From: Marinospirillum sp035271045
GTDB taxonomy: Bacteria; Pseudomonadota; Gammaproteobacteria; Pseudomonadales; Halomonadaceae
DNA: 64,000 bases
Direction of reading: 5' to 3'
NCBI RefSeq assembly: GCF_035271045.1
Contig: NZ_DATESC010000002.1
Coordinates: 124,001 to 188,000 of the forward strand
The notes beneath the pieces were generated by a model that saw only the letters and a list, made by a program, of their open reading frames with translations, searched no databases and was not told the DNA's origin. A program made the position numbers and the translations under genes. Position 1 is the stretch's first letter. Every line of letters begins with the position of its first letter. This document shows, piece after piece, positions 7,864 through 17,606 of the stretch.

Positions 7864-9207
7864 TTAAAAAGTCAGTATAGCCGTAGCAATCGAAAAATAA
7901 ATTAATACGCCTATAATATCAGCAATTGAAGTCACCAAGGGGCCGCTAGCTGTGGCAGGATCCCAACCTACTTTAACCAATAAAAACGGCAAAGTTAGGC
8001 CGATTAAACTACCAATAATAACGATGATAAACATACTGTAGGTAACAACTTGAGCAATTTCTATACCGCCTCGCCAAAAGCCGATACCCATAATCGCCAA
8101 CGCCATGGTTAAGCCTAAACAAGAAGCGACCATTAATTCGCGGGCTAATAATTTACCCCAGTCTTTAATGTCGATATCTCCCGTGGCTAAACCACGAATC
8201 ATTAAGGTTGATGCTTGTGAACCGGCATTACCACCACTGGCAACGAGCAAGGGTAGAAAGAAAACGAGTACTACATAGGTTTCAATCATTTCTTCATAAA
8301 AAGCGATACCCGCACCCGAGAGAATATTGGCAAATACTAACAACACTAACCAATTAACGCGGCGACTATACAAGTTACGGATGGTTGCTTGCCCAAAACC
8401 TTCATCAGATGGACCAATGGATGCACCCTTATGCATATCTTCGGTTGCTTCAGCTTCTGCAACATCCATCGCATCATCATAAGTGACTATGCCAATTAAG
8501 CGTCGGTTATCATCAACAACAGGCAAAGCCAATAAGTCATAACGGCTAATTAAGCGCGAGGCTTCTTCTTGGGGTTCAGCCACATTAATACTAACCAATT
8601 CAGTGGTCATGACTTGATCGACCATTGCTTCAGGTTTAGCTAAAATAAGCTGGCGTAAAGACAAGGCACCGGTCAGTTGCTGTTCGGCATTTAGAATATA
8701 AATTTGATAAATTGTTTCGGCATTGGGTGCCGTGTGGCGAACTACTTCTAACGCTTGCGCTATATTGGTTTTAGTTATTACGGTGACATAATCACTCGAC
8801 ATAATCGAGCCGGTCGTCCCTTCTTCATAGCTGGCTAAGCGACGGATATCTTCGCGTTCTTCTTTGGCTAATAGCCTTAGAATATTTTGGCGCTTTTCTT
8901 CTGATAATTCGTTAAATAAATCGGCACGCTCATCAGAGTTCATATAAACAAATAACTGAGATAAGCCGGTTTCGGTCATTTTTTCAGCCAACTCGCACTG
9001 AGTAACGCCTTTTAAATAACCAAAAACATCGGCGCGTTCTTCTAAAGGAAGGTAGGTTAGAAGTTTAAGGGCGGCTTTTGTTGTTTGATGGCGTACAAAC
9101 TCAGCTAAATCAGCCGGCTGAATTTCAGTGACTAGGCGCTCCAAAGTCAGCGTGTCATCGTCTGCTATCGCTTTATTTAAACCAGCGAGCTGTTCGTTAT
9201 TAATCAT
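7864..9207 (-). CDS. mgtE: Magnesium transporter MgtE (copy 1)
   Basis: A 447-residue Mg2+ channel. The N-terminal helical superfold domain (about 1-125) carries LLTYLPLEERADVFGYL-type repeats, followed by a CBS pair (about 130-255) and five membrane helices (about 275-447) with FFLPLLVASGGNAGSQASTL, the pore-forming GNAG/GSQ signature. The ATG at 9207 is chosen because a GGGAGA Shine-Dalgarno lies just upstream; an in-frame TTG twelve bases earlier is less likely. A second, clearly related mgtE (10351-11709) sits on the other side of apbE; the two copies share layout and many motifs and look like a tandem duplication. Confidence 0.95.
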   Translation of the reverse strand: MINNEQLAGLNKAIADDDTLTLERLVTEIQPADLAEFVRHQTTKAALKLLTYLPLEERADVFGYLKGVTQCELAEKMTETGLSQLFVYMNSDERADLFNELSEEKRQNILRLLAKEEREDIRRLASYEEGTTGSIMSSDYVTVITKTNIAQALEVVRHTAPNAETIYQIYILNAEQQLTGALSLRQLILAKPEAMVDQVMTTELVSINVAEPQEEASRLISRYDLLALPVVDDNRRLIGIVTYDDAMDVAEAEATEDMHKGASIGPSDEGFGQATIRNLYSRRVNWLVLLVFANILSGAGIAFYEEMIETYVVLVFFLPLLVASGGNAGSQASTLMIRGLATGDIDIKDWGKLLARELMVASCLGLTMALAIMGIGFWRGGIEIAQVVTYSMFIIVIIGSLIGLTLPFLLVKVGWDPATASGPLVTSIADIIGVLIYFSIATAILTF

Positions 9208-9264
9208 TATGTCTCCCAAACAACAAAAACTTAGACTGGCAATAAAAACTTAAAGTAAACAGGC

Positions 9265-10323
9265 TTAACGCAATAGTTTATTGGTTAACTCCGCACCTAA
9301 TGCCTGTTGTAAAGGGGTAGATATTTGGGTTTTCCAAGCCTCACTTTCTTTACTAATAAACAGCGCTTTAATATTTTTGCGGTTAGCTAAACTTAAACTG
9401 GCTTCTGTTCCCAATACCATAAACGCCGTTGCCCAAGCGTCTGCGGTGGCATTACTGGGGTGAATGACTGTAACTGACGTTAAATTATGGTCAATAGGCC
9501 AGCCGGTTTTAGGGTTAATAGTGTGCGACATACGCTTGCCATTTAATTCATAAAAGTTACGGTAATCACCTGACGTTGCTACCGACTCATTAATGAGTGG
9601 AATAATATGGTGTGCTGCTTGTACTTGATTGTCCGGCACTTCAATGCCAATACGCCAAGGTTGTTCTTTGGCACGATACCCAGCAACAATAATTTCACCA
9701 CCGACATTCACTAAAAAATTATCCACACCCTGTTGCTGCAACCACTGAGCTACTTTATCCACGGCATAACCTTTAGCTACACCCGATAAATCAACAAAAC
9801 TATCCCTAAAGCGCCGTGCTGCTTGTTGTTTTGTATCTAATTCTAAGTATTGATAACCCGTTGCTGTTAAACGTGTTTCTAGTAAGCTGCTGTCTGGAAT
9901 GGCTTCAGGACGTGCTTCAGGACCAAAACTCCATAAATTAACTAAGCCACCTAGCGTTATATCAAAAGCACCCTCACTACTTTTTGAAATGGTTTGGCTA
10001 AGGTTAAATACTTCAAAAAGTGGTTTGGATAATAAAACCCATTCACCTAATGGTGCAGCGTTAAAGCGGTTAAGTTCAGAGTTAGGTTTATAAGTCGACA
10101 TGGCTTCATCGACTTTATTAAGCTCGCTTTCAATGCCCATTTGTAGCTGCTTAATCTGCTCTGCCGTCCAATCATCGGGCAAAGTTGCTAACCAAAAACT
10201 GCCAAAAATTTCACCTTGTAAACGTACTGGCTGTTTTTCTTGTTGCTCATTACACGCGGCTAAAGTGAATAAGGCTAGTAATAAACTAGCTTTTAACATT
10301 AGCCCCCATTTTTTATTTAACAT
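9265..10323 (-). CDS. apbE: FAD:protein FMN transferase ApbE, lipoprotein
   Basis: A 352-residue exported enzyme that attaches FMN from FAD to a threonine of target proteins such as RnfG or NqrC, using Mg2+. A lipoprotein signal is seen: basic start, hydrophobic stretch, lipobox LAAC with Cys24. Conserved parts are FDITLGGLVNLWSFG, DLSGVAKGYAVDKVA, the nucleotide-binding NVGGEIIVAG, TSGDYRN, and SHTINPKTGWP followed by TADAWATAFMVLG with the metal-binding Asp. No rnf or nqr genes are in the window. Flanking by two Mg2+ transporters is unusual. A perfect DnaA-box sequence (TTATCCACA, 9719-9727) falls inside, probably by chance. Confidence 0.94.
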   Translation of the reverse strand: MLNKKWGLMLKASLLLALFTLAACNEQQEKQPVRLQGEIFGSFWLATLPDDWTAEQIKQLQMGIESELNKVDEAMSTYKPNSELNRFNAAPLGEWVLLSKPLFEVFNLSQTISKSSEGAFDITLGGLVNLWSFGPEARPEAIPDSSLLETRLTATGYQYLELDTKQQAARRFRDSFVDLSGVAKGYAVDKVAQWLQQQGVDNFLVNVGGEIIVAGYRAKEQPWRIGIEVPDNQVQAAHHIIPLINESVATSGDYRNFYELNGKRMSHTINPKTGWPIDHNLTSVTVIHPSNATADAWATAFMVLGTEASLSLANRKNIKALFISKESEAWKTQISTPLQQALGAELTNKLLR

Positions 10324-10350
10324 TGTATTTACTCTTTAAAGTAGTGCTGG

Positions 10351-11709
10351 TTAATGCAGTCCTAGCAACCAAGTGGCTAAAGCAAAATAAGTCACTACAC
10401 CACCAGCATCGGCTAAAGTAGTGACTAAAGGTGTGGACGCCGTGGCAGGATCCCAATTTAAACGGTGCAACAAAAAAGGCAGGCTCATCCCTAATAAACT
10501 ACCAAATAACACAATCACAATCATACTAAAGCCAACGACTAGCGCGATATCATAGCCGCCTCGAAACATTCCTATGGGTGAAACGGCAATTGCCATCGTT
10601 AAACCCAAAGCACCAGCAACTAAAAGCTCTCGCCCTAACAAGCGTGTCCAGTCACCTAAACCGACATCACCCACCGCTAAACCACGCACCATTAAGGTTG
10701 AAGCTTGAGCACCTGCATTACCACCGCTACCAATTAATAAGGGTAAGAAAAATACTAATGCCACTTTAGCAGCAATGGTATCTTCAAAAAACGCGATGCC
10801 TACGCCAGAGATTAAATTGGCAAAAATAAGTAAAATTAACCACATGACTCGACTGCGATAAAGATTAAATAGGCTAGTGCGTAATAAACCTTCTTCTAAC
10901 GGTGCAATACTGGCGCTTAAATGAATATCTTCGGTGGCTTCTTCTTCAGCAACATCCATCGCATCATCGTAAGTAATAATGCCTAATAACCGCTGATTTT
11001 CATCAACCACCGGCAGCGCTAATAAATCATAACGACTAACCAACCTAACCACTTCTTGTTGATGTTGGTCAGGTAAAATAGTCACCAACTCTTCAGTCAT
11101 TAATTGGTCTAAACTGGCTTTAGGGGCGGCAAGAATTAATTTACGTAAAGAAATAACACCCACTAGCCTATGGCGTGGATCAACAATGTAAGTGTGATAA
11201 ATGGTTTCAGAGCCAGCAGCGGTACGCCGTAAGATTTCTAATGCACGTTGAACGTTGATACCTGTCGGTAATAAAGAAATCTCGGAGGTCATTAATGCAC
11301 CTGCTGTGCCATCAGGGTAACGGGACAGGTGCTGTAAAGTGGCACGATTACGCGCAGGTAAATCTCTAAGTAAATCGGCTTGTTGCTCAGAACTGAGTAG
11401 GTTAAAAAGATCAGCAGCACTATCAGCAGGCAACGCTTCTAATAGCTCCATCAAAGACTCAAGATTAGAAACGGCTGCAACTTCTTCTTGGACTCCTTCT
11501 GATAAATAATCAAAAATCTCGGTACGGCGGGCCAGTGGTAGTAAATCTAAGCAGGTGGCTATTTCTTCAGCCGATAGTAAAGCAGTTAGCTGATCGGCAA
11601 CATCAACGGGTTGTAAGCTAGCTTGAGCATAACGCCAGCCTAGTTCACCGGGTACAGGGGCTTCTATGGCTAGATTGAGTTCTAAAGGCTTGTCTTTATG
11701 TTCAGTCAT
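10351..11709 (-). CDS. mgtE: Magnesium transporter MgtE (copy 2)
   Basis: A 452-residue second MgtE. It has the same order of parts as copy 1: helical N-domain with LLPLARRTEIFDYL and LPADSAADLFNLL, CBS pair with RYDLLALPVVDENQRLLGIITYDDAMDVAEEEATED, and five membrane helices with the FFLPLLIGSGGNAGAQASTL pore segment. The CBS end and the YDDAMDVAEAEATED-type linker are almost identical in both copies, while the N-domains have drifted. It lies 27 bases upstream of apbE and begins just after the atp operon terminator, so it likely heads an mgtE-apbE-mgtE unit. Confidence 0.95.
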   Translation of the reverse strand: MTEHKDKPLELNLAIEAPVPGELGWRYAQASLQPVDVADQLTALLSAEEIATCLDLLPLARRTEIFDYLSEGVQEEVAAVSNLESLMELLEALPADSAADLFNLLSSEQQADLLRDLPARNRATLQHLSRYPDGTAGALMTSEISLLPTGINVQRALEILRRTAAGSETIYHTYIVDPRHRLVGVISLRKLILAAPKASLDQLMTEELVTILPDQHQQEVVRLVSRYDLLALPVVDENQRLLGIITYDDAMDVAEEEATEDIHLSASIAPLEEGLLRTSLFNLYRSRVMWLILLIFANLISGVGIAFFEDTIAAKVALVFFLPLLIGSGGNAGAQASTLMVRGLAVGDVGLGDWTRLLGRELLVAGALGLTMAIAVSPIGMFRGGYDIALVVGFSMIVIVLFGSLLGMSLPFLLHRLNWDPATASTPLVTTLADAGGVVTYFALATWLLGLH

Positions 11710-11743
11710 CAGCTGCCTTCTCCTGCTGTAAAAGTTAAACAGT

Positions 11744-11780
11744 AAAAAGCAGAAAAGGCGACCAAAGCCGCCTTTTCTGA
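11744..11780 (-). terminator. Intrinsic terminator of the atp operon
   Basis: A ten-pair stem formed by AGAAAAGGCG (11751-11760) and CGCCTTTTCT (11769-11778) sits downstream of the atpC stop at 11824. On the minus strand the hairpin is followed by CTTTTTACTG, a U-rich tail. It separates the atp operon from mgtE copy 2. Confidence 0.85.
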
Positions 11781-11823
11781 TTGTGCAGTAAACTGCACTT
11801 TTGCTAACAACAAGTAAAGGTGC

Positions 11824-12228
11824 TTACTTATTGCGTATACCTTTCAGTAGCTGAATCGTGCGAAGTTGAGCGGCTGCTTGCTCATAACTCAGTTCAACAC
11901 TTTCATTGTCAACAGCGCGTCTAGCGGCTTCTAACGCTTCTTTAGCTGCGGCTTCGTCTAAGTTTACCGCACGCTCAGCAGAATCTGCTAAAACGGTAAC
12001 TGTCGTTGACTGCACTTCTAAAAAACCACTAGAAACGTAGATAAGCTCTTGTGCGCCACCTTGTTTGGTCAGCTTAATCGTGCCTGGTTTTAGTTCAGAT
12101 AGTAATGGAGCGTGACCAGGCAATACGCCTATCTCACCCATTACACCCGAAGCCACCAGAAACTCAATTCGGCCATCAAACAATTTACTTTCAGCACTGA
12201 CAACATTGCAATGCATTGTCATCGCCAT
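11824..12228 (-). CDS. atpC: ATP synthase F1 epsilon subunit
   Basis: A 134-residue central-stalk subunit that couples rotation and can inhibit ATP hydrolysis. The N-terminal beta-sandwich has MHCNVVSAESKLFDGRIEF and GEIGVLPGHAPLLSELKPG; the C-terminal helical hairpin has ALEAARRAV and SYEQAAAQLRTIQ. It is the last gene of the atp operon, 31 bases after atpD, followed by a clear terminator. Confidence 0.96.
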   Translation of the reverse strand: MAMTMHCNVVSAESKLFDGRIEFLVASGVMGEIGVLPGHAPLLSELKPGTIKLTKQGGAQELIYVSSGFLEVQSTTVTVLADSAERAVNLDEAAAKEALEAARRAVDNESVELSYEQAAAQLRTIQLLKGIRNK

Positions 12229-12259
12229 GGGTTATCCCCCTTGGGTTATCCTGACAGAC

Positions 12260-13639
12260 TTACTTCATACCCTTAGCTTTTTCGACTGCTTCTTCGATAG
12301 AGCCAACCATATAAAAAGCCTGCTCGGGCAGATGATCGTAAGTACCGTCCAAAATACCCTGGAAACCACGGATAGTGTCTTTTAAGGAAACATACTTACC
12401 AGGCGAACCTGTAAATACTTCCGCTACGAAGAAAGGCTGAGACAGAAAACGCTGAATCTTACGAGCGCGTGATACTGACTGCTTATCTTCTTCAGAAAGC
12501 TCATCCATACCCAGAATGGCGATGATGTCTTTTAGTTCTTTATAACGCTGTAGAACCATTTGTACACCACGCGCAGCGGTATAGTGCTCAACACCAACAA
12601 CCAATGGATCTAACTGACGTGAAGTAGAATCGAGTGGATCAACGGCTGGGTAAATACCTAGCGAGGCGATATCACGAGACAATACAACGGTCGCGTCCAA
12701 GTGAGAGAAGGTCGTTGCTGGCGATGGGTCAGTCAAGTCATCCGCAGGCACGTAAACCGCCTGAACAGATGTGATAGAACCAGTTTTTGTAGAAGTAATA
12801 CGCTCCTGCAAAACACCCATTTCTTCAGCAAGTGTTGGCTGATAACCAACCGCAGAAGGCATACGACCCAAAAGTGCAGAAACTTCTGTACCTGCTAGGG
12901 TGTAACGGTAGATGTTGTCCACAAAGAACAGTACATCACGACCTTCGTCACGGAATTTTTCAGCCATGGTTAAGCCAGTTAACGCGACACGCAGACGGTT
13001 GCCTGGGGGTTCGTTCATCTGACCATAAACCAAGGATACTTTGTCGAGTACGTTGGAGTCTTTCATCTCGTGATAGAAGTCGTTACCTTCACGAGTACGC
13101 TCACCAACACCGGCAAATACAGAGAAACCTGAGTGCTCTATCGCAATGTTACGAATAAGCTCCATCATGTTGACTGTTTTACCAACACCAGCACCACCAA
13201 ACAGACCTACTTTACCACCCTTAGCAAAGGGGCAAACGAGGTCAATTACTTTGATGCCCGTTTCTAGCAATTCAACAGAGCTAGATTGTTCATCATAAGA
13301 AGGTGCTTTGCGGTGAATACCCCAACGTTCTTCTTCACCAATAGGACCGGCTTCGTCGATAGGACGGCCTAGAACATCCATGATGCGTCCTAGGGTTTTA
13401 ACGCCCACAGGAACTTGAATTGGTTCATTAGTGTTATTTGCCACCAGGCCACGTTTTAGACCTTCGGTGGAACCCATTGCAATGCAACGCACGATACCAT
13501 CACCGAGCTGTTGCTGAACTTCGAGTATCATTTCGCTGCCGTCGACTGTCAGGGCGTCGTACACTTTGGGTACGTCTGCCCGATCAAATTCTACGTCGAT
13601 AACGGCACCGATGATCTGTACGATATGTCCGCTACTCAT
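12260..13639 (-). CDS. atpD: ATP synthase F1 beta subunit
   Basis: A 459-residue catalytic subunit. The P-loop GGAGVGKTVNMMELI, the catalytic region AGVGERTREGNDFYHEM, and the DELSEEDK motif are present. The ATG at 13639 (MSSGHIVQIIGAVIDVEF) is chosen because AGAGGA lies about eight bases upstream; an in-frame start 15 bases earlier adds only MRGTK and is unlikely. Length is typical. It is the eighth gene of atpIBEFHAGDC. Confidence 0.97.
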   Translation of the reverse strand: MSSGHIVQIIGAVIDVEFDRADVPKVYDALTVDGSEMILEVQQQLGDGIVRCIAMGSTEGLKRGLVANNTNEPIQVPVGVKTLGRIMDVLGRPIDEAGPIGEEERWGIHRKAPSYDEQSSSVELLETGIKVIDLVCPFAKGGKVGLFGGAGVGKTVNMMELIRNIAIEHSGFSVFAGVGERTREGNDFYHEMKDSNVLDKVSLVYGQMNEPPGNRLRVALTGLTMAEKFRDEGRDVLFFVDNIYRYTLAGTEVSALLGRMPSAVGYQPTLAEEMGVLQERITSTKTGSITSVQAVYVPADDLTDPSPATTFSHLDATVVLSRDIASLGIYPAVDPLDSTSRQLDPLVVGVEHYTAARGVQMVLQRYKELKDIIAILGMDELSEEDKQSVSRARKIQRFLSQPFFVAEVFTGSPGKYVSLKDTIRGFQGILDGTYDHLPEQAFYMVGSIEEAVEKAKGMK

Positions 13640-13715
13640 CTTGGTTCCTCTCAAACCTGCAAATAAAATCTGCTACCCTTTTAACTTCCGTAAAATCAGT
13701 TAACGGAAGCACTTA

Positions 13716-14588
13716 TCAGATCGCTGCAGCACCGCCAACAATTTCGGCGATTTCTTGTGTAATAGCTGCCTGACGCGCTTTGTTATAAATAAGCTGTAAC
13801 TCATCAATAAAGTCACCGGCATTATCTGTTGCACTTTTCATTGCAACCATACGCGCAGATTGCTCACAGGCAATGTTTTCGACTACAGCTTGGTAAACCT
13901 GAGATTCTATGTACCTAATCAGCAATCTATCTAATAGATGCTTGGGGTCTGGTTCATAGAGGTAATCCCAACCGGCTACCTTGCTCTTGTCACTTTTCTG
14001 TGCTGCTTCAGCTTCTAGGGGTAACAGCTGCTGAACCAATGGCTTTTGTGTCATGTTGTTAACAAATTCGTTATACACCACATAAAGCCGATCAATTTTG
14101 CCTTCTTCATAGGCATCCAGCATGACCTTAACGCTACCGACTAACTCACTTGCTTTCGGTGCGTCGCCCAGCCCGCTCTTGGCAGCCACCAGACTTCCGC
14201 CATAACGACGGAAAAAACTGCTAGCCTTACTGCCGATAGCACAAATATCTACTTCTGTGCCCTTGTTTTTCCATTCCATCACTTCCTTTACAGCTGCTTT
14301 GAACAAATTAATGTTTAAGCCGCCACAAAGACCGCGATCGGAAGAAACAACAATAAACCCAACCCTTTTTACATCACGTTCTTGCATATATACATGACGG
14401 TACTCAGGGGTAGCTTCAGCAAGGTGACTAACTACGTTTCTAATCTGCGTGGCGTAAGGGTGGCTGGCTGCCATGCGATCCTGAGCTTTACGCATCTTCG
14501 ACGCAGCGACCATTTGCATAGCGCTGGTGATTTTCTGCGTATTCTTAATGCTCCCTATTTGGGAGCGGATCTCTTTTCCGACTGCCAT
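13716..14588 (-). CDS. atpG: ATP synthase F1 gamma subunit
   Basis: A 290-residue rotor shaft subunit. It begins MAVGKEIRSQIGSIKNTQKI, the conserved gamma N-terminal helix, and ends with the matching C-terminal helix, MKSATDNAGDFIDELQLIYNKARQAAITQEIAEIVGGAAAI in part. VVSSDRGLCGGLN is the Rossmann-domain signature. Genes on both sides are atpA and atpD, as in all proteobacterial atp operons. Confidence 0.96.
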   Translation of the reverse strand: MAVGKEIRSQIGSIKNTQKITSAMQMVAASKMRKAQDRMAASHPYATQIRNVVSHLAEATPEYRHVYMQERDVKRVGFIVVSSDRGLCGGLNINLFKAAVKEVMEWKNKGTEVDICAIGSKASSFFRRYGGSLVAAKSGLGDAPKASELVGSVKVMLDAYEEGKIDRLYVVYNEFVNNMTQKPLVQQLLPLEAEAAQKSDKSKVAGWDYLYEPDPKHLLDRLLIRYIESQVYQAVVENIACEQSARMVAMKSATDNAGDFIDELQLIYNKARQAAITQEIAEIVGGAAAI

Positions 14589-14656
14589 ACGCTTTCGCCT
14601 TCTTAGCCAACAAGTGCCAGAATCGGTTGATTATGCATCAGCCGATTCATAGCAAC

Positions 14657-16201
14657 TTACCAGGACTGGGTGGCCTTAAACTGCTCTAAAGCAGATTTGA
14701 GTGCCGCTTCAATATCTTTAGTGTAGTCGCCGTTTACGTTAATCTGTGCGATTAAGTCTGCGTGCTCACTCGCCATATAGGCGTGTAGGGCTTTTTCAAA
14801 AGGCAGAACTTTACTCACTACGACGTCATCTAAATAATGCTTTTCTGCTGCAAACAGAGAAACACCCATTTCAGCAATGCTCATAGGGCTGTACTGATTT
14901 TGCTTCATTAGCTCAGTAACGCGCTGACCATGCTCTAGCTGCTTACGGGTTGCTTCATCTAAGTCAGAAGCAAACTGGGAGAAAGCTTCTAGCTCACGGA
15001 ACTGAGCTAGGGCTAGACGGATACCGCCACCCAATTTTTTAATGATATTAGTTTGCGCTGCACCACCAACACGCGATACTGAAACACCCGCGTTCATCGC
15101 AGGACGAATACCTGAGTTAAACAGGTTCGTTTCTACGAAAATCTGACCATCGGTGATGGAGATTACGTTGGTTGGTACGAATGCAGATACGTCACCACCT
15201 TGGGTTTCAATAATAGGTAATGCAGTTAAAGAACCTGTTTTACCTTTTACTTTACCATCAGTAAACTTCTCTACATACTCAGCACTAACGCGTGAAGCAC
15301 GCTCTAGTAAACGTGAGTGCAAGTAGAAAACGTCACCAGGATAAGCTTCACGTCCAGGTGGGCGTTTTAATAGTAGAGAAATCTGACGATAAGCCCAAGC
15401 TTGCTTGGTTAAGTCGTCATAAACGATTAGGGCATCTTGACCGCGATCGCGGAAATACTCACCCATGGTGCAACCTGAGTAGGGCGCAATAAATTGCAGT
15501 GCAGCTGCTTCAGAAGCAGAGGCAACAACAATAATTGTGTGTGCTAAAGCACCGTGCTCTTCAAGTTTGCGTACTACGTTAGCAATGGTCGATTGTTTTT
15601 GACCAATGGCAACATAAACACACTTAACACCGGTAGTTTTTTGGTTAATAATCGCATCAACTGCAATGGCAGTTTTACCGATCTGACGGTCACCGATAAT
15701 CAGCTCACGCTGACCACGGCCTACTGGTACCATGGCATCAATTGCCTTATAGCCCGTTTGTAGTGGCTCATCAACGCTCTTACGCCAAATTACGCCAGGC
15801 GCAACTTTTTCAACTGCGTCAGTTTCTTTAGCGTCGATGGGGCCTTTACCATCAATAGGATTACCTAGTGCATCGACTACACGACCTAGGAGTTCATTAC
15901 CCACAGGTACTTCTAAGATGCGACCAGTACAACGAGCCGACTGACCTTCAGCTAAGCTGAGGTAGTCACCCAGTACAACCACACCTACGGAGTCGCGCTC
16001 CAAGTTCAGGGCCATACCAAAGGCGCCCTGTTCAAATTCAATCATCTCGCCATACATAACATCGCCTAGGCCGTGAATTTTCACGATACCGTCAGCTACG
16101 CTTACGATGGTGCCCTCGTTTTGGGCTTTTGAAGTGACATCCAAGTTTCCGATGCGCTTCTTGATAATGTCACTGATCTCGGATGGATTCAGTTGCTGCA
16201 T
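14657..16201 (-). CDS. atpA: ATP synthase F1 alpha subunit
   Basis: A 514-residue non-catalytic nucleotide-binding subunit. The P-loop GDRQIGKTAIAVDAI, the VYVAIGQKQSTIA segment and the PAMNAGVSVSRVGGAAQ region are all intact. The N-terminal MQQLNPSEISDIIKKRI binds the delta subunit. The length and start match other gammaproteobacteria. It is 16 bases from atpH. Confidence 0.97.
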   Translation of the reverse strand: MQQLNPSEISDIIKKRIGNLDVTSKAQNEGTIVSVADGIVKIHGLGDVMYGEMIEFEQGAFGMALNLERDSVGVVVLGDYLSLAEGQSARCTGRILEVPVGNELLGRVVDALGNPIDGKGPIDAKETDAVEKVAPGVIWRKSVDEPLQTGYKAIDAMVPVGRGQRELIIGDRQIGKTAIAVDAIINQKTTGVKCVYVAIGQKQSTIANVVRKLEEHGALAHTIIVVASASEAAALQFIAPYSGCTMGEYFRDRGQDALIVYDDLTKQAWAYRQISLLLKRPPGREAYPGDVFYLHSRLLERASRVSAEYVEKFTDGKVKGKTGSLTALPIIETQGGDVSAFVPTNVISITDGQIFVETNLFNSGIRPAMNAGVSVSRVGGAAQTNIIKKLGGGIRLALAQFRELEAFSQFASDLDEATRKQLEHGQRVTELMKQNQYSPMSIAEMGVSLFAAEKHYLDDVVVSKVLPFEKALHAYMASEHADLIAQINVNGDYTKDIEAALKSALEQFKATQSW

Positions 16202-16217
16202 GCCTTGTCCCTCAAAA

Positions 16218-16754
16218 TCAGGATTTCAATGACTCGGCCAGTTTCGCGAGTTTCCCGCGAATCGAGCCATCTATCACCAGGTCACCGGTGCGAATAACAA
16301 CACCGCCAATGAGACGCTTGTCGATTTCAACTTTGAGTGTTACCTCACAGTTCAAACGCTTGCGTAGTGCATCTACTAGCAGTTGCTGTTGCTCAGCTTC
16401 TAGCTCAAAGGCTGAAGTGACTAGTGCTTCAACAGATTTTTCCTGCTCGGCCCTAAAGGCCTCATACATCCCAGCAATCACTGGAATTAATGGTAAACGG
16501 CTTTTTTCACTTAACAGCTGAATGAAATTGCTGCTCTTGTCATCGACTTTCACTTTACAAATGTCGAGAAGAAGTTCTGCTTTTGCACCACTGTTTAGTG
16601 AAGGGTTAAGTAAAAATGCAGCAACTTCTTTGTTAGAAGCGGCTTCAGCAACCATCCCAAGCATTGCGGACCAGTCAGCTAATTTACCTTCACTTAATGC
16701 ATACTCAAAGGCGGCCTTCGCATAAGGCCTAGCGAGCGTGTTGTAATCTGCCAT
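16218..16754 (-). CDS. atpH: ATP synthase F1 delta subunit
   Basis: A 178-residue peripheral-stalk subunit joining F1 to the b dimer. ARPYAKAAFEYALSEGKLADW at the N-terminus and LIGGVVIRTGDLVIDGSIRGKLAKL at the C-terminus are the family signatures. It is located between atpF and atpA with short spacers of 12 and 16 bases. Confidence 0.95.
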   Translation of the reverse strand: MADYNTLARPYAKAAFEYALSEGKLADWSAMLGMVAEAASNKEVAAFLLNPSLNSGAKAELLLDICKVKVDDKSSNFIQLLSEKSRLPLIPVIAGMYEAFRAEQEKSVEALVTSAFELEAEQQQLLVDALRKRLNCEVTLKVEIDKRLIGGVVIRTGDLVIDGSIRGKLAKLAESLKS

Positions 16755-16766
16755 CAGACACCTCGC

Positions 16767-17237
16767 TTAGAGTTGAGCGGCGAGTTTGCCGACCAGCTCG
16801 CTGTGTGCTTTTGCATCAACAGAGCTTTGTAGGATTTGTTCAGCACCCTGAATAATTAATTCAGACATCTGTGCACGCAAATCATCTTTAGCACGGTTAA
16901 TTTCTTGACTAACTTCAGCTTTAGCAGCGTCTACTAGTCGAACACCTTCAGCACGAGCCTGTTCTTTGGCTTCTTCAATTAACAGACTAGCACGTTTGTT
17001 AGTCTGTTCTAGAATCTGGGCTGATTGCTCTTTTGCTTCACGCAAAAGTTGTGTCGCCTTTTCTTGTGCTAGCTCTAAATCACGCTGAGCACGACTTGCT
17101 GAATCTAAACCCTCAGCAATCTTCTTCTGGCGTTCGCGCATGGCAGTTGTAATAAACGGCCATACAAACTTCATACAAAACCAGACAAAGAGCGCAAAGG
17201 AAATAGATTGACCCACAAGAGTCAAATTCATATTCAT
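16767..17237 (-). CDS. atpF: ATP synthase F0 b subunit
   Basis: A 156-residue stator protein. It starts MNMNLTLVGQSISFALFVWF with one membrane helix (about 8-27), then a long charged, Ala-rich coiled coil (about 40-150). The N-terminal MNxNLTLxGQ is characteristic of gammaproteobacterial b subunits. It lies between atpE and atpH. Confidence 0.95.
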   Translation of the reverse strand: MNMNLTLVGQSISFALFVWFCMKFVWPFITTAMRERQKKIAEGLDSASRAQRDLELAQEKATQLLREAKEQSAQILEQTNKRASLLIEEAKEQARAEGVRLVDAAKAEVSQEINRAKDDLRAQMSELIIQGAEQILQSSVDAKAHSELVGKLAAQL

Positions 17238-17312
17238 GGCGCAGTACCTTTTACTTGAGTTTAGGTTTGTTTCAAGTTTAGGGAGTTAATCTTTTGACTC
17301 CCTGAACCCAAC

Positions 17313-17540
17313 TTAACCTGCAACAACAAAAATCAGGTACATAGCCATACCAACACCGATCATTGGGATAGCATCAAGTAGACCAGCCATTAGGAAGGTT
17401 TTTACTTGTAGTTGACCGCCAAGTTCAGGCTGACGTGCTGTAGACTCAAGTAGCTTACCACCCAATAGGGCGAAGCCAATACCTGTGCCTAATGCACCCA
17501 TACCAATCATGATTGCGGCTGCAATGTATACGAGTTCCAT
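17313..17540 (-). CDS. atpE: ATP synthase F0 c subunit
   Basis: A 75-residue proteolipid with two membrane helices joined by the ARQPEL polar loop. The proton-carrying acid is the Asp in GLLDAIPMIGVG (helix 2). The Na+-binding pattern of sodium-driven c rings (a Gln in helix 1 with Glu-Ser in helix 2) is not seen, so this is most likely a proton ring. A short inverted repeat lies between this gene and atpB. Confidence 0.95.
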   Translation of the reverse strand: MELVYIAAAIMIGMGALGTGIGFALLGGKLLESTARQPELGGQLQVKTFLMAGLLDAIPMIGVGMAMYLIFVVAG

Positions 17541-17606
17541 GAGTTACTCCTAAGGTTACTAAGGTTGATTAAAGGTTGGGTTAAGGGTTTTTGCTACTAA
17601 AACTCA

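Noticed and set aside
9719..9727. Perfect DnaA box in apbE
   Set aside because: A single site far from the origin-like region; about one such hit per window is expected by chance.
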